DNA of 64,000 nt from Ciona savignyi (taxonomy: Eukaryota; Chordata; Ascidiacea; Phlebobranchia; Cionidae), in contig CH003264.1 of assembly GCA_000149265.1 (NCBI GenBank), positions 1,226,761-1,290,760 on the forward strand, in the 5' to 3' direction. Below are positions 36,099 through 49,791 of this stretch, in pieces. The notes under the pieces were generated by a model. It did no database searches. It worked only from the letters and a program-made list of their open reading frames with translations, and was not told where the DNA came from. The position numbers were made by a program, and so were the translations under genes. Position 1 is the stretch's first letter. Each line of letters opens with the position of its first letter.

Positions 36099-38370
36099 AG
36101 TATGAACACGTTTTCTCTATTTTCGGTGCTGAAGCTCTGGCGTGCCCTCAAGACCATGCAAGACCACCGTTCCTCTATTGAAAGAGAACTGCTGAGAGAA
36201 AGAAAGAGAACTTGATAAGAGTGAGAGAATTAAAAGATACTAGAGAGAGAGCAGGGGAAGTTACAGTTCGGACGAGAATGTAAAAATGGTGGAGATGAGT
36301 CCGGTTCGTCGCTAAAAAAATCAGTTCGTCGTTGACTAACTCCAGGACGCTTGAATCCAGATCATAGGATGAGAGATTATTCCTTGACATCCTTATTCTG
36401 GCATATCCTGCGCTGTTGTACCTTAGGGGAAGAATAGTTTCACACAATTAAGGCAAAGAAGACGAACGTCAGTTATTGGTTGCCACAACAAGGTGTTATA
36501 ACTTTCCTGTCATACCAAATAATACTGCAATAAAGGTAAGTAATATACCGTTCGTCGATTTTTACCAGTGTTAAATACACCGTACGAGTTTTAAGATATG
36601 GTAGACCGTTTCTAACTTTATTTGGCTTCTAGCCAACTGTTTTGGAATTACATCTCGTAATGTTTTATCAAAACACTTTTACAAATTGCTTGTGAGCTTT
36701 TTGTTATTTAACTTAACAAGCGGAAAATGTTAAACTACTTTGCCGTGACCAATAGCCGGAGTACAATATGATCATTATCAGAAATATGCAACGTGATTAC
36801 CGCACTGGCATATCCGCATAGGCTCGAGGCGGAATAGCTTTCATTTTATTTGTATTGAAACTTTGTCAGTAGCGGTAATAGGAAACTAATTTCCGTTGTT
36901 AATTGATGGTTTAGCAGTCTGTTATAGAATGGAAGCGTATGAATAAGAGCCAAGACGTTACCGTCTTAAAATTGTTTAGTTACTTAAAACTAGCTTTAAC
37001 TAACGTTCTAATATCGAGTTTGCTTAACCGTAGGGTGTTGCTGGTAATTCAAACCACACTGCAACAAATTTAAAGCAACTTGAAGCGTAAATTGTTCGTA
37101 TTGAAGTCTTATTATAGCATTAGATTTCTGTAGTATTTGCAGGACGGGATTTCATATTTTTCTCTTACTTCACTTTGTGTGACGTGTGTATCTCTTTAAT
37201 TGTTGTTTTTATTGCTGTAATTGTTTGTTACGTCATAATGTTTATGACAGCGCAGGTGGGAAATGTTGATAGCTCTGCAATTATAGGACTCGGACGATAT
37301 ATCTCCTATTTAGATCGGTTTACATCTGCCGAACTCTAATTGGCAACTTATAATCTTGTCATTTTTCAGTATTCAATGAGCAATAAAAGCGTTTGAAATC
37401 GCGGTGAAATATAACTGCGAAACAGTCATACTAATTAATTTAATAGATTTCAAGTTTCGGCATTTTTGGGTCGCACATATTTTTTTGCTCAAGGTTAAGT
37501 TTAGTTTATTTGCGCTCTTAAGTTACAGTAATAAAGATTACGTGAAAGAATAAAAGAGGCAGAAAAATACTAATTTACAGCAGTTAAAACAAGCAATTAA
37601 ATACGAAATTATAACTTATATAAAAACTAGTTTGGCAAAAGTTCTAAATAAGGCAAATTAAGATTAACAATAATAATTCATTAAACGTGTACAAAGCGCA
37701 GCCCAATACTCAGGAGAGTCTGGTCAACGGTTGGAAATTTAAGTTATTTCTATATATATATATACTGTTCATAATTATGATGTAACTTTTATTTCAGGGA
37801 CTCAAGAAAACTAGTCAACGTGACTCAAATGGCCAGTGGCAAACTTTGATTCATAAATTTTTCCTGAAACGTTTTTACTAAGTTTAAAACACAAATTTAT
37901 AGTTAACCAAGGCCCTTAACTTTAGTAGCATATAGCAATAACAGAAACTGTTTCAATCGAATGACTAAAACTCTCTTTAACAAATAGCTGTTAAAACAAA
38001 GTAACTTTTGGCTCGATATTTCTGAAACAGCAATTATGGTGCTTTTTACACGTAAAAACGTAAACGCCGCAGTGCACCCTTATTAGCGTCTGTTTCTATA
38101 CGGCGCGATAAAGTTAAATTTAATTATTGCCAATTTGCCACCTACATACTCAGTACAGGGTGATACAATTATCGCCTAATTAACATATATTAGCTGAGAA
38201 AATTTGCTTTAGTGTTTCCCATATAACCTAATTTCGACAGGTCAATTCTTCGTACCAGCAATTTCCGGTCGCATAAAACGTTATCTTTGTTATTTTAGCA
38301 CTATATAATAAAGCGTAAATCGAATATGTTTATTAGGAGTTTTTTTTATTATATCTTTTTTTGGTATGTA

Positions 38371-38395
38371 TTGGTTAGGTTAGGTTAGGGTTAAA
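38371..38395 (+). repeat. Short GGTTA-type simple repeat
   Basis: A few units of GGTTA/GGTTAGG lie next to an A/T-rich run. They are too few to indicate a telomere and are best read as a microsatellite. Confidence 0.6.
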
Positions 38396-41300
38396 CAACT
38401 AAAAAAGTTATAGTTTTTTTAAAATCATTAAATTAAAAATGTCTACAATGTAAGTACTGCTCAATACCTACACAGAGTATCTCACGTAATGATTACATAA
38501 GCAACTCAAAAAGAATGCCGCCTCTACTTGAAAATCAACTTTTTTCTAAGACCTGAGTTTAGAGCGGTTAGTTGGTGTTGGTCGAACAACGTGACATTAT
38601 CTACATTGCTTTGTAATCTTACGATGATTTAATTGCAACAACACTTGTTAGGTCTGTGAAAATGGCGCTACATTAATTCGTGTGACCAATTGTAGCGGTC
38701 AAATAATTTTAACAAAGGTCAAATAAACGTTTTCGTTTGAAAGTATAGATTCAAATCTAAGAACTATTAGGGGTATTTGGTAATGTATACTGCTGTAACA
38801 TTTATATCTATCCCCATAAGGTGTCGTATGGGCAATTCGGGGAACGGATGGCATACAGACGAATAGTCAGACTGTCTTTTTAAATCATGTTGTTGTCAAA
38901 CCACTTTTTATGGGAAATGAGCATAAAAAGTTTCAGAGCTAAATCACGTCCTTGAAATTGCGCAAACATCGGCGAGCAGCACATTCAAAATGACAAGTTA
39001 ATTTCCACCATATTATCGCAATAGCCCGCTAAATAGAAGCAAAACATCAGTATGGCAGAACATAACACTATATTTATTTACCCCAAACTCAACCAGGACA
39101 TCTTATATTAATCACCCTGAATTGTACGTAGACTACGTAATATTGAATAGCACTAAAATCGACAATAAACCCATCCACAACCTAACCCTTAGGACCAATT
39201 ATGGTAATTCTATTATTAGATAATGGAAATTCAGAACATGTCCAATTAAGAAAATTATTTTTTTTAAATATGCAAGGAAAATGTTGGTGGGTATGTTAGT
39301 TTAGGGCAAGAATTTGTGTTAAAACCTTGTCAACATTTCAATCAAATATATCAATATCCAAAAGTCTGGCGGTTTCACTTATTTAATATATTAGTATATT
39401 CAAGTACCCAGATCTAAATAACTAGAATAAATTTACTTTAAAAAGTAACTAAAATGAAAAAGAGTTGATTTGGACAGATTCAGACGATAACTGTTTAAAG
39501 CAGCCAATTGTTCTATATATTCAACTCACAATCTAAACGATTTTCGTCTTCTCGGATTTAATCCGATTACGTGGCACGTTTGTTTGACTCCGGAACAGAC
39601 ATGCCGAAAGACAACGTGTAATTTTCCATTCAACCTTTTGTTTAACGTCACGTATTTTAACTAAATTAAAATGATTGGCCAAGCGAATCCTGGTGCAATT
39701 AAAAGTAATGCGAATGTTGTGCTTTGTACTTCGATTTTTAATTGGTTCGATTTAACATTGAAAACAAGGTGCGTGGTAGAATGCCATGACAGTTTATGCA
39801 ATAGTTTCAATGTGTTCGCATACATTTCCACGTTGTCTTGAAAATTGCGGGTTTTAATTGTCTGTGAACTAGTGGAACCGGTGGCCGAATTCACGACATA
39901 TCTCGTCCATTGACCACGCGCTAACAAGGTAGATGTGTTCTCACACAACGTAATTGTCTGGAAAGTACTTCGAACATGAAGATGTTTGTTCTTTGCATTG
40001 ACAGTTTATAATGGAATTTTGCTGCTAAATGTCCATTCATATATCGGGTAGGTAAAAATACCGATTAAAAAATTAACCTAATTAAAATATTTGTTTTTTT
40101 TCTTGCGCTTCAGTCCTATTGTTTTGACGTCATAACAACACGCACTGATCACGCAGATATAATCTGTAGCACGCGGTGAACCTGTGGCTGAATGTCGCGT
40201 TGAACGTAAAACATTCTGATTGGCTGGTGATTGGATAATGCGTCGGATCACGAGACCCGCAGCATAACTTTCAACTTGCGGACAGTTTATCCAAAAACCG
40301 GTTCTGCGCGTGCTTCGTCCATTTTTGATTGCCAATTAACGGTGTCTGACAAACGACTCATCAAACCTATGCAGGTTATTGGGCTTTCCATAAAGCTTAG
40401 AACTACGTCGACCATGTCAACAACTGTGTAGAAGAAATAGTATATCCGCAATTCTAAGGTTTAAGTGTCTTTGATCGGCTAACCTGGTCATTTAGATTTT
40501 GTTCTTGCAAATCAATTATCTGATACGTGGTTCGCTTTCCCGTTTGCTTAATAACGTCTGGTATGTCGGATGTCGCAACGTATGCTTACATTTCGTACCA
40601 GTCAGAATCAGAACAAGGTGACACACCCGTAGTCAGACTTACAAATAATGCACAGCCAATTATAATACATTCGGAATTTGCTATTTGTTTAAAATTGTGT
40701 TCTTATTAAAAGGTAACGTTAACTATGTGTTTTGTAAAAATCATTTTCTTAAACGTAAAATAAACAAAATATATATTTTTTGTTTTTTATTATTTTTTTT
40801 TCAAAATTTCCGTAATAACCTAAAATTATTTTTTAACTAAATAGATAAACACGGGGTCTATGGGTTTACATTAGAATACCAGTTTGAATTCTATGTGAAC
40901 TTGTGCGCGTAATCGCCATAACAAAAAATGGGATATACAAAAATTTGTGTATGTTCGTATCCGGCACTTCAATAAAAAAGGTAGTTTTGTTTATCGAAAT
41001 CGGTTGTTTGTTTAAATGTTTGCTGTGTGACGTGTAAAGTGGCATCCGTGGGAGTTCTGGTGACCGTGAGAATGTTACATGGAGCAGATTGATCTGCAAA
41101 TTGCTAGTTTTCTTAGTTTTCTATTACTAGCTTTGCAAACAAACGCACTAGATTACCCAGTTACAAAATTCCTCCCACGGGACAAATTCCGGGACTGTGG
41201 GTTTTAATGTTATCAAACCACTATAGATTATAGAAAAATACTACTTCAACTTTCTACAAATGCACGTTCTTTAATGTTCGAACGATTTTCCGATAAGATG

Positions 41301-44300
41301 AGCTAAAACTGGGCTTATCACACTGAATCTGAACTGATTTGGGCTTATCCGTCGATTCGCGATTTGGCTTATAAGTTTACTGAATGTGTCAGTGATTTTT
41401 TTTATTTATGCTATTTTTCTGGGTGAAGTTGATTCTTTTCGTAACGTCCCAGTCTTTAATCAAGTACCGCAAGTCAAACACATACTGTTTTAACGCTACC
41501 AGCAAAAATTATACATGGCCGGTTAAAACCACGAGGGCATACATATAGTTTGTTACGATTAAATTATTCGTAACCTGTCAGAGCGTCAACCAAATGGTCA
41601 TGGGATCGGTACTAACAGCTAACTAGTTAGTAGTGTCCTCGGGCACTTTGGTTAAATGAAGCAAAGAAATAAAGTAAAAATGACTCCTTTATTAATATAA
41701 GGCTACTTCAGAAGGCTCTCGACTACATTTACAACATAAATTAGTTTGAAGTTTTATACATTTTCTCATATTTCTTAACCCGATGATGAACATGACTTTC
41801 CCGTTTCTTTTACTTTTTTACCAGACTATGTTTCGAAGCCATGATGCACATGTTGCTAAGACCGCTTTGTACATAATTCGGTACATGTGTGGGTTGCTTT
41901 AACCATGCGGCCAAACGTCCTGTCAGATACAGTACCACTGTTTACGCGTCTCTGCTGGTGCTATATTTTATTATATTCCCGTCGTTAGGTGGCGCAAGTT
42001 TACTAACACGTCGTTACGTAACCCGACCCAATACACATTCCTTGTTCGGTTATGTGACCTAATTGTTAACGCCACCTATACATATACAATTATATAAACT
42101 TTAGTAACATGCCCATCATTGTCAACATGTTTGCAATAATCTTTGAATAGATTATTTAATATACAGATGTGAACGAATCGTGGTGTTTAAGCCCAAGAAA
42201 TTTTGCCTGGTGCGGAATTAATTGTAACATTAAATGAATACTTGCCGTATATCAATTCTTGCTTTTTTAGAAACTAAATTTCCGAAGGTGCAATACTTTC
42301 TCTTGACAAGAGGTGAATTCTAAACTGTCCGACACGAAAAAGCTAAAGGAAGGCTAAGAAGATAAGTATAGAGAAACGGCACACTAAAATGAAGATTAGG
42401 GTATTTGGGCTTAAGTTAGAGATAGAGTGAGATCTGGAGTTAAGAGTAGTGTTTGGGGCAGGTTTAGACTTAGTTTTCATAATTTTAGTGAATAGGTCCC
42501 ACCCTTCCCTCCTTTCAGTGTTGTCACACGCAGCTGAAAATGACCAAATCACAAAGAGAATATCATTCATCTAATAATGTGTTTTGGGTTTTTCCTCCAT
42601 GAAAGTTAAAGGTTTTACATCCATGAATGGTATACAGCTTTTCGACACTATTTACTTTTATTATAACTACCTGTAGCTAATCTAAACGAAAGTAGGTCTA
42701 CATATAATACATATAAAACAAGATTTTAATTATACATCTGGATATATGTTTTTTTGTTAAAAATAAGCCTCTATCGCCCGATCTGAATATTTGTCGTTTA
42801 TCATGATTTAGTTTGGTCGTCTGCGGTAAAGCTTTAAATTGTAGGCTGCTTCAAAGAAATATTCGTCCAGAAGCCAACTTACAGTTTGACTGGTAATTGG
42901 TGATCTATTGTAAGCTGGGTTTATACGGATGAGAATGGCAATTTCGAAAGTCTGCCAGTCCTGACGCCGATATTTCTCGATCCTCGATTTTGACGTATAC
43001 TGACGTCATAATAACGAATCAAGATAGAACAATTCGCAGTCCAGTGTCGCGGTGGGGAGATTTTGTCAGCGTTCTGGCCGTTCTCAATTCTCTGAAAATA
43101 AATGACTAAATAACAAGTCTGAGTAATACACAAATAACTAATCTTCATTGTTGGTCTGCGTGTGGCGTGCAAAGTGCTAACAAGTCATCTTAAATGTTTT
43201 TTTTGATAGAATTACGAAATACTTGTTCTTTCTACAGACCAAATTTCGAAACAATACTGTTCGGGCGTAACGTGGCTGTCACGGGGCCTTCTATTTGTAC
43301 ATATTATCTTATAGGGAATATAAAAATCGCGGTCATTATCATTCGCTTCTGCTGGAACGCCTTAAATATCGTGACCGATCGAGGTACAGGCACCTACCTA
43401 CATGTGTAAACAAATAATTATAACTAATTTCTAATTGACCGCCGAGTAGCGGCACTAATCAAGTGGGTTGTAGAGAAATTAACAATTATCGCCATTATAC
43501 GTCTTGGAAATTCAGGTATTGCGTCATAACTCATTATCGAAAATTCCCTGTAATTTTAACGGCGTGCTGCCCTTAGTTTGTATACACACGACTCTTTGTT
43601 GAATGCGTGGGTTTATATAACACACAATTAAAAGTCGTGTCTGTTTCTCGAAATTTATTTTCTTTAACCGTGGTTCTAATTGGTGTCTTATCTAAAAATA
43701 TCAACTATTTTTCAAAGAGAAACTTATATTTCCCTAACCACTCTTTTGCCTAGGGGCGGAAGACGTAAAAAAGTATCTTCGCTCAACATTGTTAAGTCAT
43801 AAAGCCGACGTCTGCGTCATACCAGCAGCCGTCTGAAGGTTTATTAGTCAGTGTACTTGGCATTTTATCGCTCATGTGAATTCATAAAAACGTTTCGTTA
43901 GCAGTGGTAAAGGTAGTTTTCTTGTAGTTTGGTGTTACTATTCTCAAGTTGGTAAAACAAATAGATGTTTAGATGGTCGTTTCGCGGTTTCCGAATGTGT
44001 TTTTTTTTCATATGCAGTCGCCACGTTTTGGATGTGGCTTTAGCATGGATAGTCAACTAGTAGTTAGTTATGTACTTGCAAGTTAAGTCAGTATCGTTTT
44101 GGTTTCAAGTTAAACTAGTCAACCGCTTTTTACCTAGCAGGTTGAAATTCAACCAGATAACGCAAGTTTTGCTTAAGGCGCTTACACGTTCGGCGATGGA
44201 TGCACACCCTAATTTGTTATCAATGCATTTATAATTGCTAAAATAGAATCTATAGTTTAACTTGCAAAATATAAAGGGATATTTTATAGTTACAATAAAA

Positions 44301-44731
44301 CAAGAAATTATTGAGTATAACTATAAATGTTCCAATATATAAGTTATCGATAAGTTTGTTTATCAGTCTGTGGTCAGCGGAGCTATAATCCGTACAAACT
44401 AAGTGTACACGTTCGACATGTTATTTGCCTGCAAAGATTTCGTGTTCAGTAAACTTTTTTTCAGGTTTTAAAGATAAATGCAATATATATTTAAATGCAT
44501 AAATGTAATGTTTCAACATAAAGTTGTTCTGAAAAAATATTTAACACAACTTTTTGATTTGCAGATTCGTCTTGCAACACTGATTGTCACGTGATAGGCT
44601 ATTCCGCAAGGAATGTCATAGAGTCACGACGAAATCATTCTTATAATCGATGATATATTTTGTATCTGTGGTGAAGACTGTTTTATAGCTTGTGGACACG
44701 AGCAAGGCAAAGAAATACACAGCGAAGCAAC

Positions 44732-47075
44732 ATGAGTTTAAAAAGTGTACGCAAAGCCGTGCGCACCTTTCTTGGGGTAAAAAAGAAGACGAACGATAGT
44801 GTTTCACATCATCCACCTACATCGAACTCGAACCTCCGGGATAACCGTAGGAGATTTGGGAGCGAAACTGCCCTCGGTGAGAGGCGGGATCAGAGGTCTC
44901 TTCCTCGTCGATCTAATTCCAGTGTTGAGGGTGTCAGGTCGTCTACATTGCCCCGGGCGACCCGGGTACGCATCGAAGAGTGGAACCGAAATGCGTGTCC
45001 CGATGATGCCAGTAGCAAAGAAGAATTCATGCGACGGACAATCTCTGGGTCATCAAGGAGATCCGGCTCTAGACTTAGATCTTCTCAATCAATGAGCTCA
45101 TTTGATGCTCAGCAGCGCAAACCTCACAGAGACAGCCGCTTCCAGGACGACATTTTAACGAGTAGGAGAAGGTCGAATCGCGATTCGGGCTCCATTAACT
45201 TGTATAGAAATGAAGGGATCACTGAAAGTGGCCTAGTTGAACAAACGTCTCTTAATGAAAGATTTACTTCCTCTGCCTCGAGCCGGGACGACATCAGGCG
45301 TGATATGAGTAAGACACTACCAGCACGAGGTTCCTCGTTTTCAATGCCGAGGTCGAACGATGCTAGAAGTCGAACTATCAGCCACACATCAATGGCAAGC
45401 GAACGATTAGTAAGCTGTATGGAAAAGCTTGAGAAAATGAGCAGGCAGCTTAATGAAGCCACAATGGTTTCGCAACAAACCGAAAAATTGAGTCGAATCC
45501 CTGAACAACTCGAGCAAACGTCCATACCAAGGTCTAAATCACAGGTAAACTTTAATTCTGTCTTTTTTGATTAATGTGAATAATCAATTAACATTAATTT
45601 TACATAAAAATCAGGTTTAGTGGCCATGAGAAATCGAGTTTTATATGATGTTCATGTTACCTCCTAAGTTAATCGGGTGAAAACACGGAAAAGTTATCAC
45701 ACGGCAATTATCTAATATCTCTCGTTCATTATCCGGTCACCGAATCTATTTGCGCAAAAAGAATCTCGTTTCTAAAGGGTTAACCATTAATCCACTAGGT
45801 TTAGGCGAAATTTTCTAAATCTTTTTTACTTACACTGTTTCCCACAACAAAAAGATCATATTTTAACCAAATTGTCAATTGCAGGAACGTTTAAATTCAG
45901 TCGATTCCAAAAAGCCTCATCGGACAGAATCAAAACGTGAGATCCTATCCAACATTAAAACTGTGGACGATGGCCGAGATCAAGAAAACATTAATTTGAG
46001 CAACAAAATTAACCCGCCATCCAGACCTAAAAGTTCGAGCACTTTACCGCGGCGACGAGTTCCCACCGACTGGAATGTCGAAGTCGATAGAAAGCCGCGT
46101 TTGATGGACAAACAGCACCATCTGAGATCCGACAGTCTCAGCTCCGGTTATTCCAGTGCAAGTGGGAGCCCTAACTCAAGAAACCGATCTAGTCAGGAGG
46201 AAGACGAGCGGTCCATTTCAATGTGTTCCTATGCCAGTCACGGTTATCCACAAGAGCAGCAACTAAGGCATCACGAACCGATATACCACGATGAAGGCAT
46301 CTACGGTTATGGATCGTACGGTTACCCGTCGTCCAGCATATACGAGGACGAACTGCAACAGCACAACGGATGGTTCTATCTACCGTCACATCAAACTAAC
46401 AACAGTTATCCATATTACCCTCAAAGTCAGCAGTACCACCAAATGCCGCATTATCCGATTCAATATCCGTCCATGCAATACACTGGGGGAGAGGCTGTAA
46501 ATATGTGTGATCAATCCTATCTTATGCCTCAATATCCAACGAATTACAATCAGCAGTGGGGTCCACAGAAGTACGGTGGACTTACCGACTCTTTTCTGGA
46601 CCCGACTGTGGCAGAAACTCCGCTTGCGGCTGCAATTTCAAGTACCAGGGTCCCGTCGCAAGACTTCAGCTCTTGCGAGAGTCCCGATAGCTCGAGGTCC
46701 GACTGGAAAAAGTACGGCTCGTTTCGGTATCGCAACGGCGAAAAGACCATACTGTCGGGTGACTCACGTCGGCGGAAAACTGTCCGATTTTCACAAACTG
46801 TGAAGCAACGGATTGAGACAGATGCGAGTGAGATGGAGGACTCGACTTCCATCATGAAAGGATCTCATGAGGATGAAGAGGAAAAGCAATATGATGCACC
46901 GTCCGCATGGCGAGCGTCACCCGCTGATCCCAAACCGGGATGCAGAAACTCTTTATCTGAACCGATTTACGAATTTCCGTCTGGTCACATAGAAAATTCT
47001 TGTATGTGCTCAGACTGCATTCTTGCAAGGCAAAGCTGCCAACTTCAGCCGGCCATGACTTACGCTTATTACTAA
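44732..47075 (+). CDS. Unrecognised 667-residue basic Ser/Tyr-rich protein, two exons
   Basis: Exon 1 is 44732-45544 (ATG at 44732, MSLKSVRKAVRTFLG) with donor CAG|GTAAAC. Exon 2 is 45885-47075 after acceptor TTGCAG, in phase 0, ending in TAA. The product has a basic amphipathic N-terminus, a long serine/arginine-rich region with repeated LP-R motifs (TLPRATR, TLPARG, TLPRRR), a short predicted coiled coil near residues 230-260 (CMEKLEKMSRQLNEA), and a Tyr/Gln/Pro/His-rich central part. Near residue 568, KTVRF fits the RVxF docking motif for protein phosphatase 1. The tail has CMCSDC...QSC and ends in YAYY. There is no signal peptide or membrane segment. Codon use and length argue strongly for a real gene; I do not recognise the family. 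It looks like a disordered scaffold or adaptor, which is inference only. Upstream, a TTTGCAG at 44556-44562 could be a 5'-UTR splice acceptor. Confidence 0.82.
45650..45800 (-). repeat. SINE remnant inside the 44.7-kb gene's intron
   Basis: AAGTTATCACACGGCAATTA followed by TTATCCGGTCACCG and a 'gggttaaccattaatccac' segment resembles the reversed family body. It is strongly diverged. Confidence 0.4.
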
Positions 47076-47141
47076 TCACTCGATCGACATTGTTTACTTA
47101 TATTTAAATAAGGTACGAACCGTTAACAAAACGGATTCTTC

Positions 47142-47147
47142 ATTAAA
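47142..47147 (+). terminator. Possible poly(A) signal ATTAAA
   Basis: It lies 67 bases after the stop codon of the 667-residue protein. ATTAAA is the commonest variant signal, and no AATAAA is nearer. Confidence 0.35.
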
Positions 47148-48604
47148 GGTAAAGTATAAATACCACTGCATATACCACACCTTTCATTTCTTATATTGTT
47201 AGCCGCAATGTGTATCCTTAAACATATACACAGATGAATTTAAGGCCCTGGGCCATACAATGCAGTTGAAGAGCGGAGACTGAATTTCCTTTGTATGTAT
47301 TTTAGCACATGACGTGTTTTTGTCGTTGAGGTTGCTGTCCAGTTTATTTTATCGTTTTATGTCGAATTCGCACCGCATTCCTATATAGCACTTGCTGAAA
47401 GAGATTATATAGCTCCTTTTCACCATGTACCGTGCAATTTTGGTTGTTTTATTGCATGCCAAGCAGCATAATTCGCATGTTCGTGTATTCCTTCGCCGTA
47501 ACCATTAATGTCCCTATAATTTCCTTGTAATTTGCTAACACTCAAACATGGTTTAAATTGTTTGCCCATTTTGCTTTATACGCAACTCACTGAAGCATTA
47601 TTTCAAAATATATAGAGTGTCATAAATTGTGCAACGATCATATAGTTTAAGTTATAAAATGGTCCGGCCTACTCGGAACTAATTTAAAAGAAGTAAATCA
47701 GCTTTTGTTTTTACGAAAATTTATAGCTATGATAAGGAGAAAGTCATATCAGCCATGTAATAAGATGTGACACGTAGTTACGATATAAAAATGTACGATA
47801 TGATTGATGCGTAGTTGACTAATAGCCAATAATCGGGTGCACACCGACGCTATGGTAATATATAAAATTGCTTATCTAAAACTGTGTATGGATTTTGATA
47901 AAACGGCACAAAGCAAATATTGCTTCTGTACTTCTGCGGTGCTTTTCTTATTAACAAGTTTTTAGTTTATTACTTTTTCGTTCCCTTAGAACAAAAATAT
48001 GTCTTCCATCAAAATCTATACAAAATTCTCAGCCAATAATGTTTAAAAAAATTAACTTCACATTGTTAAACTTATGTAACGATATTATTAATATGGTCCT
48101 GTAAATTTCTTGATCGTCCCCTAATTTCTATTACGTCATTTCGTATTCACTGAACCATATCGTTGCGTGTATTCCGGTCACAAAATTGAAGGGTAAATAC
48201 ACTTGGTAGAGATACGTGAGAGCGTAAAGAAGTAGTCGTTTTACGTTGCTACACTTACAATAACAATTCAAATATTTTTTTTTTTGCTTTTAGTAACAGT
48301 GATTTTTGCTTTTAACCCAACTTATTTTAGGGTCTTTGCAATAATGTTTGTTTGTGGTTCATTTGCGATAATACTATATGTTCGACACTTTGAGTCTTTA
48401 TGCATATTGATTGATTTGATAACTTGTTTAAAGAGCGTAACATTTTTCACAATTTCCCGATTAAATCTGATCTTTATTATCGATGGCATTCGTCATTTAT
48501 TTGTTACATGTCTCGGTTTACATTTTCCCTTTCGTCTTTTAGCCATGAGGTTATATAGGTAAACATATATTGGTGAGTTAATGCTTCTTCTTTCTATTAC
48601 CCGT

Positions 48605-48710
48605 ACAGGTCATAGGATCAAAACCAGTCGCAAGCCTGTCGATTTTATTCATATCGATTTATTTGTACAAGACTGGACATTGCCTGAACCAGGTGGATTA
48701 ATAGGTAGTA
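48605..48710 (+). repeat. SINE fragment
   Basis: ACTGGACATTGCCTGAACCA followed by GGTGGATTAATAGGTAG matches the middle of the SINE family. Sequence after it is A-rich. Confidence 0.5.
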
Positions 48711-49028
48711 AAAAAACTAAAGAAAATCTCTTAATTATACACAAGAAAATAATAAAGTTAAAAAGAAAAAACAATAAAGTTAAAAAGAAAATGACACGTT
48801 GCCATGATGGTTCCTAAACATTTTGGCTTTTTTGGAATCTGACCCATAAGAAAGTGGGTGAAGTGAACACTTTACTGAAAAGGATTAGACTATGAAAAAA
48901 GTGGGTGGTATTAGGCACATTTGAATATAAAGGCAACCTAAGTATTGGTTAAAATAATCGTTTCATCACGCACACTATAAGCATAACATAGGCCCCTTTT
49001 AAACATGTTTAATATTTTATTTTTCCAG

Positions 49029-49157
49029 GTAAATACAAAATTAAAAAAAAGTTTTGTGTCTTCAGTCTTTAAGTTTAAAAAGAATGAGAGTGGTCAGAGC
49101 ACAGAGGGCGGTTGCAAAATAAACTTGGTTGGACAGCTATCTACGGAAAACAACTGA
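49029..49157 (+). other. Candidate orphan or alternative 3' exon
   Basis: After a good acceptor (TATTTTTCCAG) there is a 43-codon open frame in phase 0 ending in TGA, with residues such as SFVSSVFKFKKNESGQ. It could be an alternative last exon of the 44.7-kb gene, whose exon 1 donor is also phase 0, or chance. There is no other support. Confidence 0.2.
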
Positions 49158-49560
49158 TATGCTTCAAGTTTTTTTAATAGAGAAGTGCCCCTTACGTGCC
49201 CTATCTATCAACGTGGTCGATTAGCTCAAAAAGTAATGTTTTCCCCGATATGTTTGTTTGTAACGAAGCCAGCTTGTTTGCTTCTGGTAATTTAAGGTAG
49301 CCTTTAATTATTTACCGCTACTAATATCGCTGGCTGCTATTTTATAGTCGGCATTCATTCAAGTTATGGGCCGATAGTTTTTAGGGTGCACATTGTTTCT
49401 ATCTTGTTTGGAGATTTATGTCACAACTCCCCAGTTCATTTGTATCAAAGAAGATCCCATCTCATATGCATGATTAAAAGCATTGACCATTATTATTAAT
49501 GGTTATTATTAATTAGAATCATTTGTTTCTAACTCGGCCCAAACTACCATGTAAATGGTG

Positions 49561-49791
49561 TATAACCAATTAAGACCTCTGTAGCCTACACGGCAAAATG
49601 TGACAGATGGATCTCTCCTTAGTCATTGCTTTTAACAAGTGCTTTGCTGAGTAACAATGGTGGTGATTCCCCAATGTTTGTTTGCTTTGAAGCACCATTT
49701 TATAAGCTGTGCGCCGGTGTTTTCGTATGGTTGTAAAGTTTTGTAAGAGCTAAGCAGTGCTTTTTGAAATAAATGTGTTGAATGTGCATCT
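49561..49791 (+). repeat. Dispersed repeat of about 230 bp, copy B
   Basis: See copy A at 33004-33231. It starts TATAACCAATTAAGACCTCT, has the same central block and the same AATAAA-then-GTGTTGAATGTGCATCT end. The two copies differ by scattered substitutions and small indels. Confidence 0.75.

Larger units (their letters stand above)
32231..44600. other. Gene-poor intergenic region between divergent genes
   Basis: About 12 kb separate the delphilin start (minus) and the 44.7-kb gene (plus), so both promoters should lie here. Open reading frames such as 33734-34057, 39661-39948 and 40078-40335 are short, lack recognisable domains and overlap each other on opposite strands, so I do not call them. 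Contents that can be supported are the dispersed repeat at 33004-33231, the piggyBac-like element at 35201-36098 and scattered SINE remnants. Confidence 0.55.

Noticed and set aside
38371..38395. Telomere-like GGTTAGG units
   Set aside because: Only a few units in internal sequence; a simple repeat, not a telomere.
39661..40335. Minus-strand frames of 95 and 85 codons
   Set aside because: No recognisable motifs, exon signals or phase partners.
42343..42570. 75-codon minus-strand frame
   Set aside because: Low-complexity AG-rich sequence similar to other noncoding stretches; no domain.
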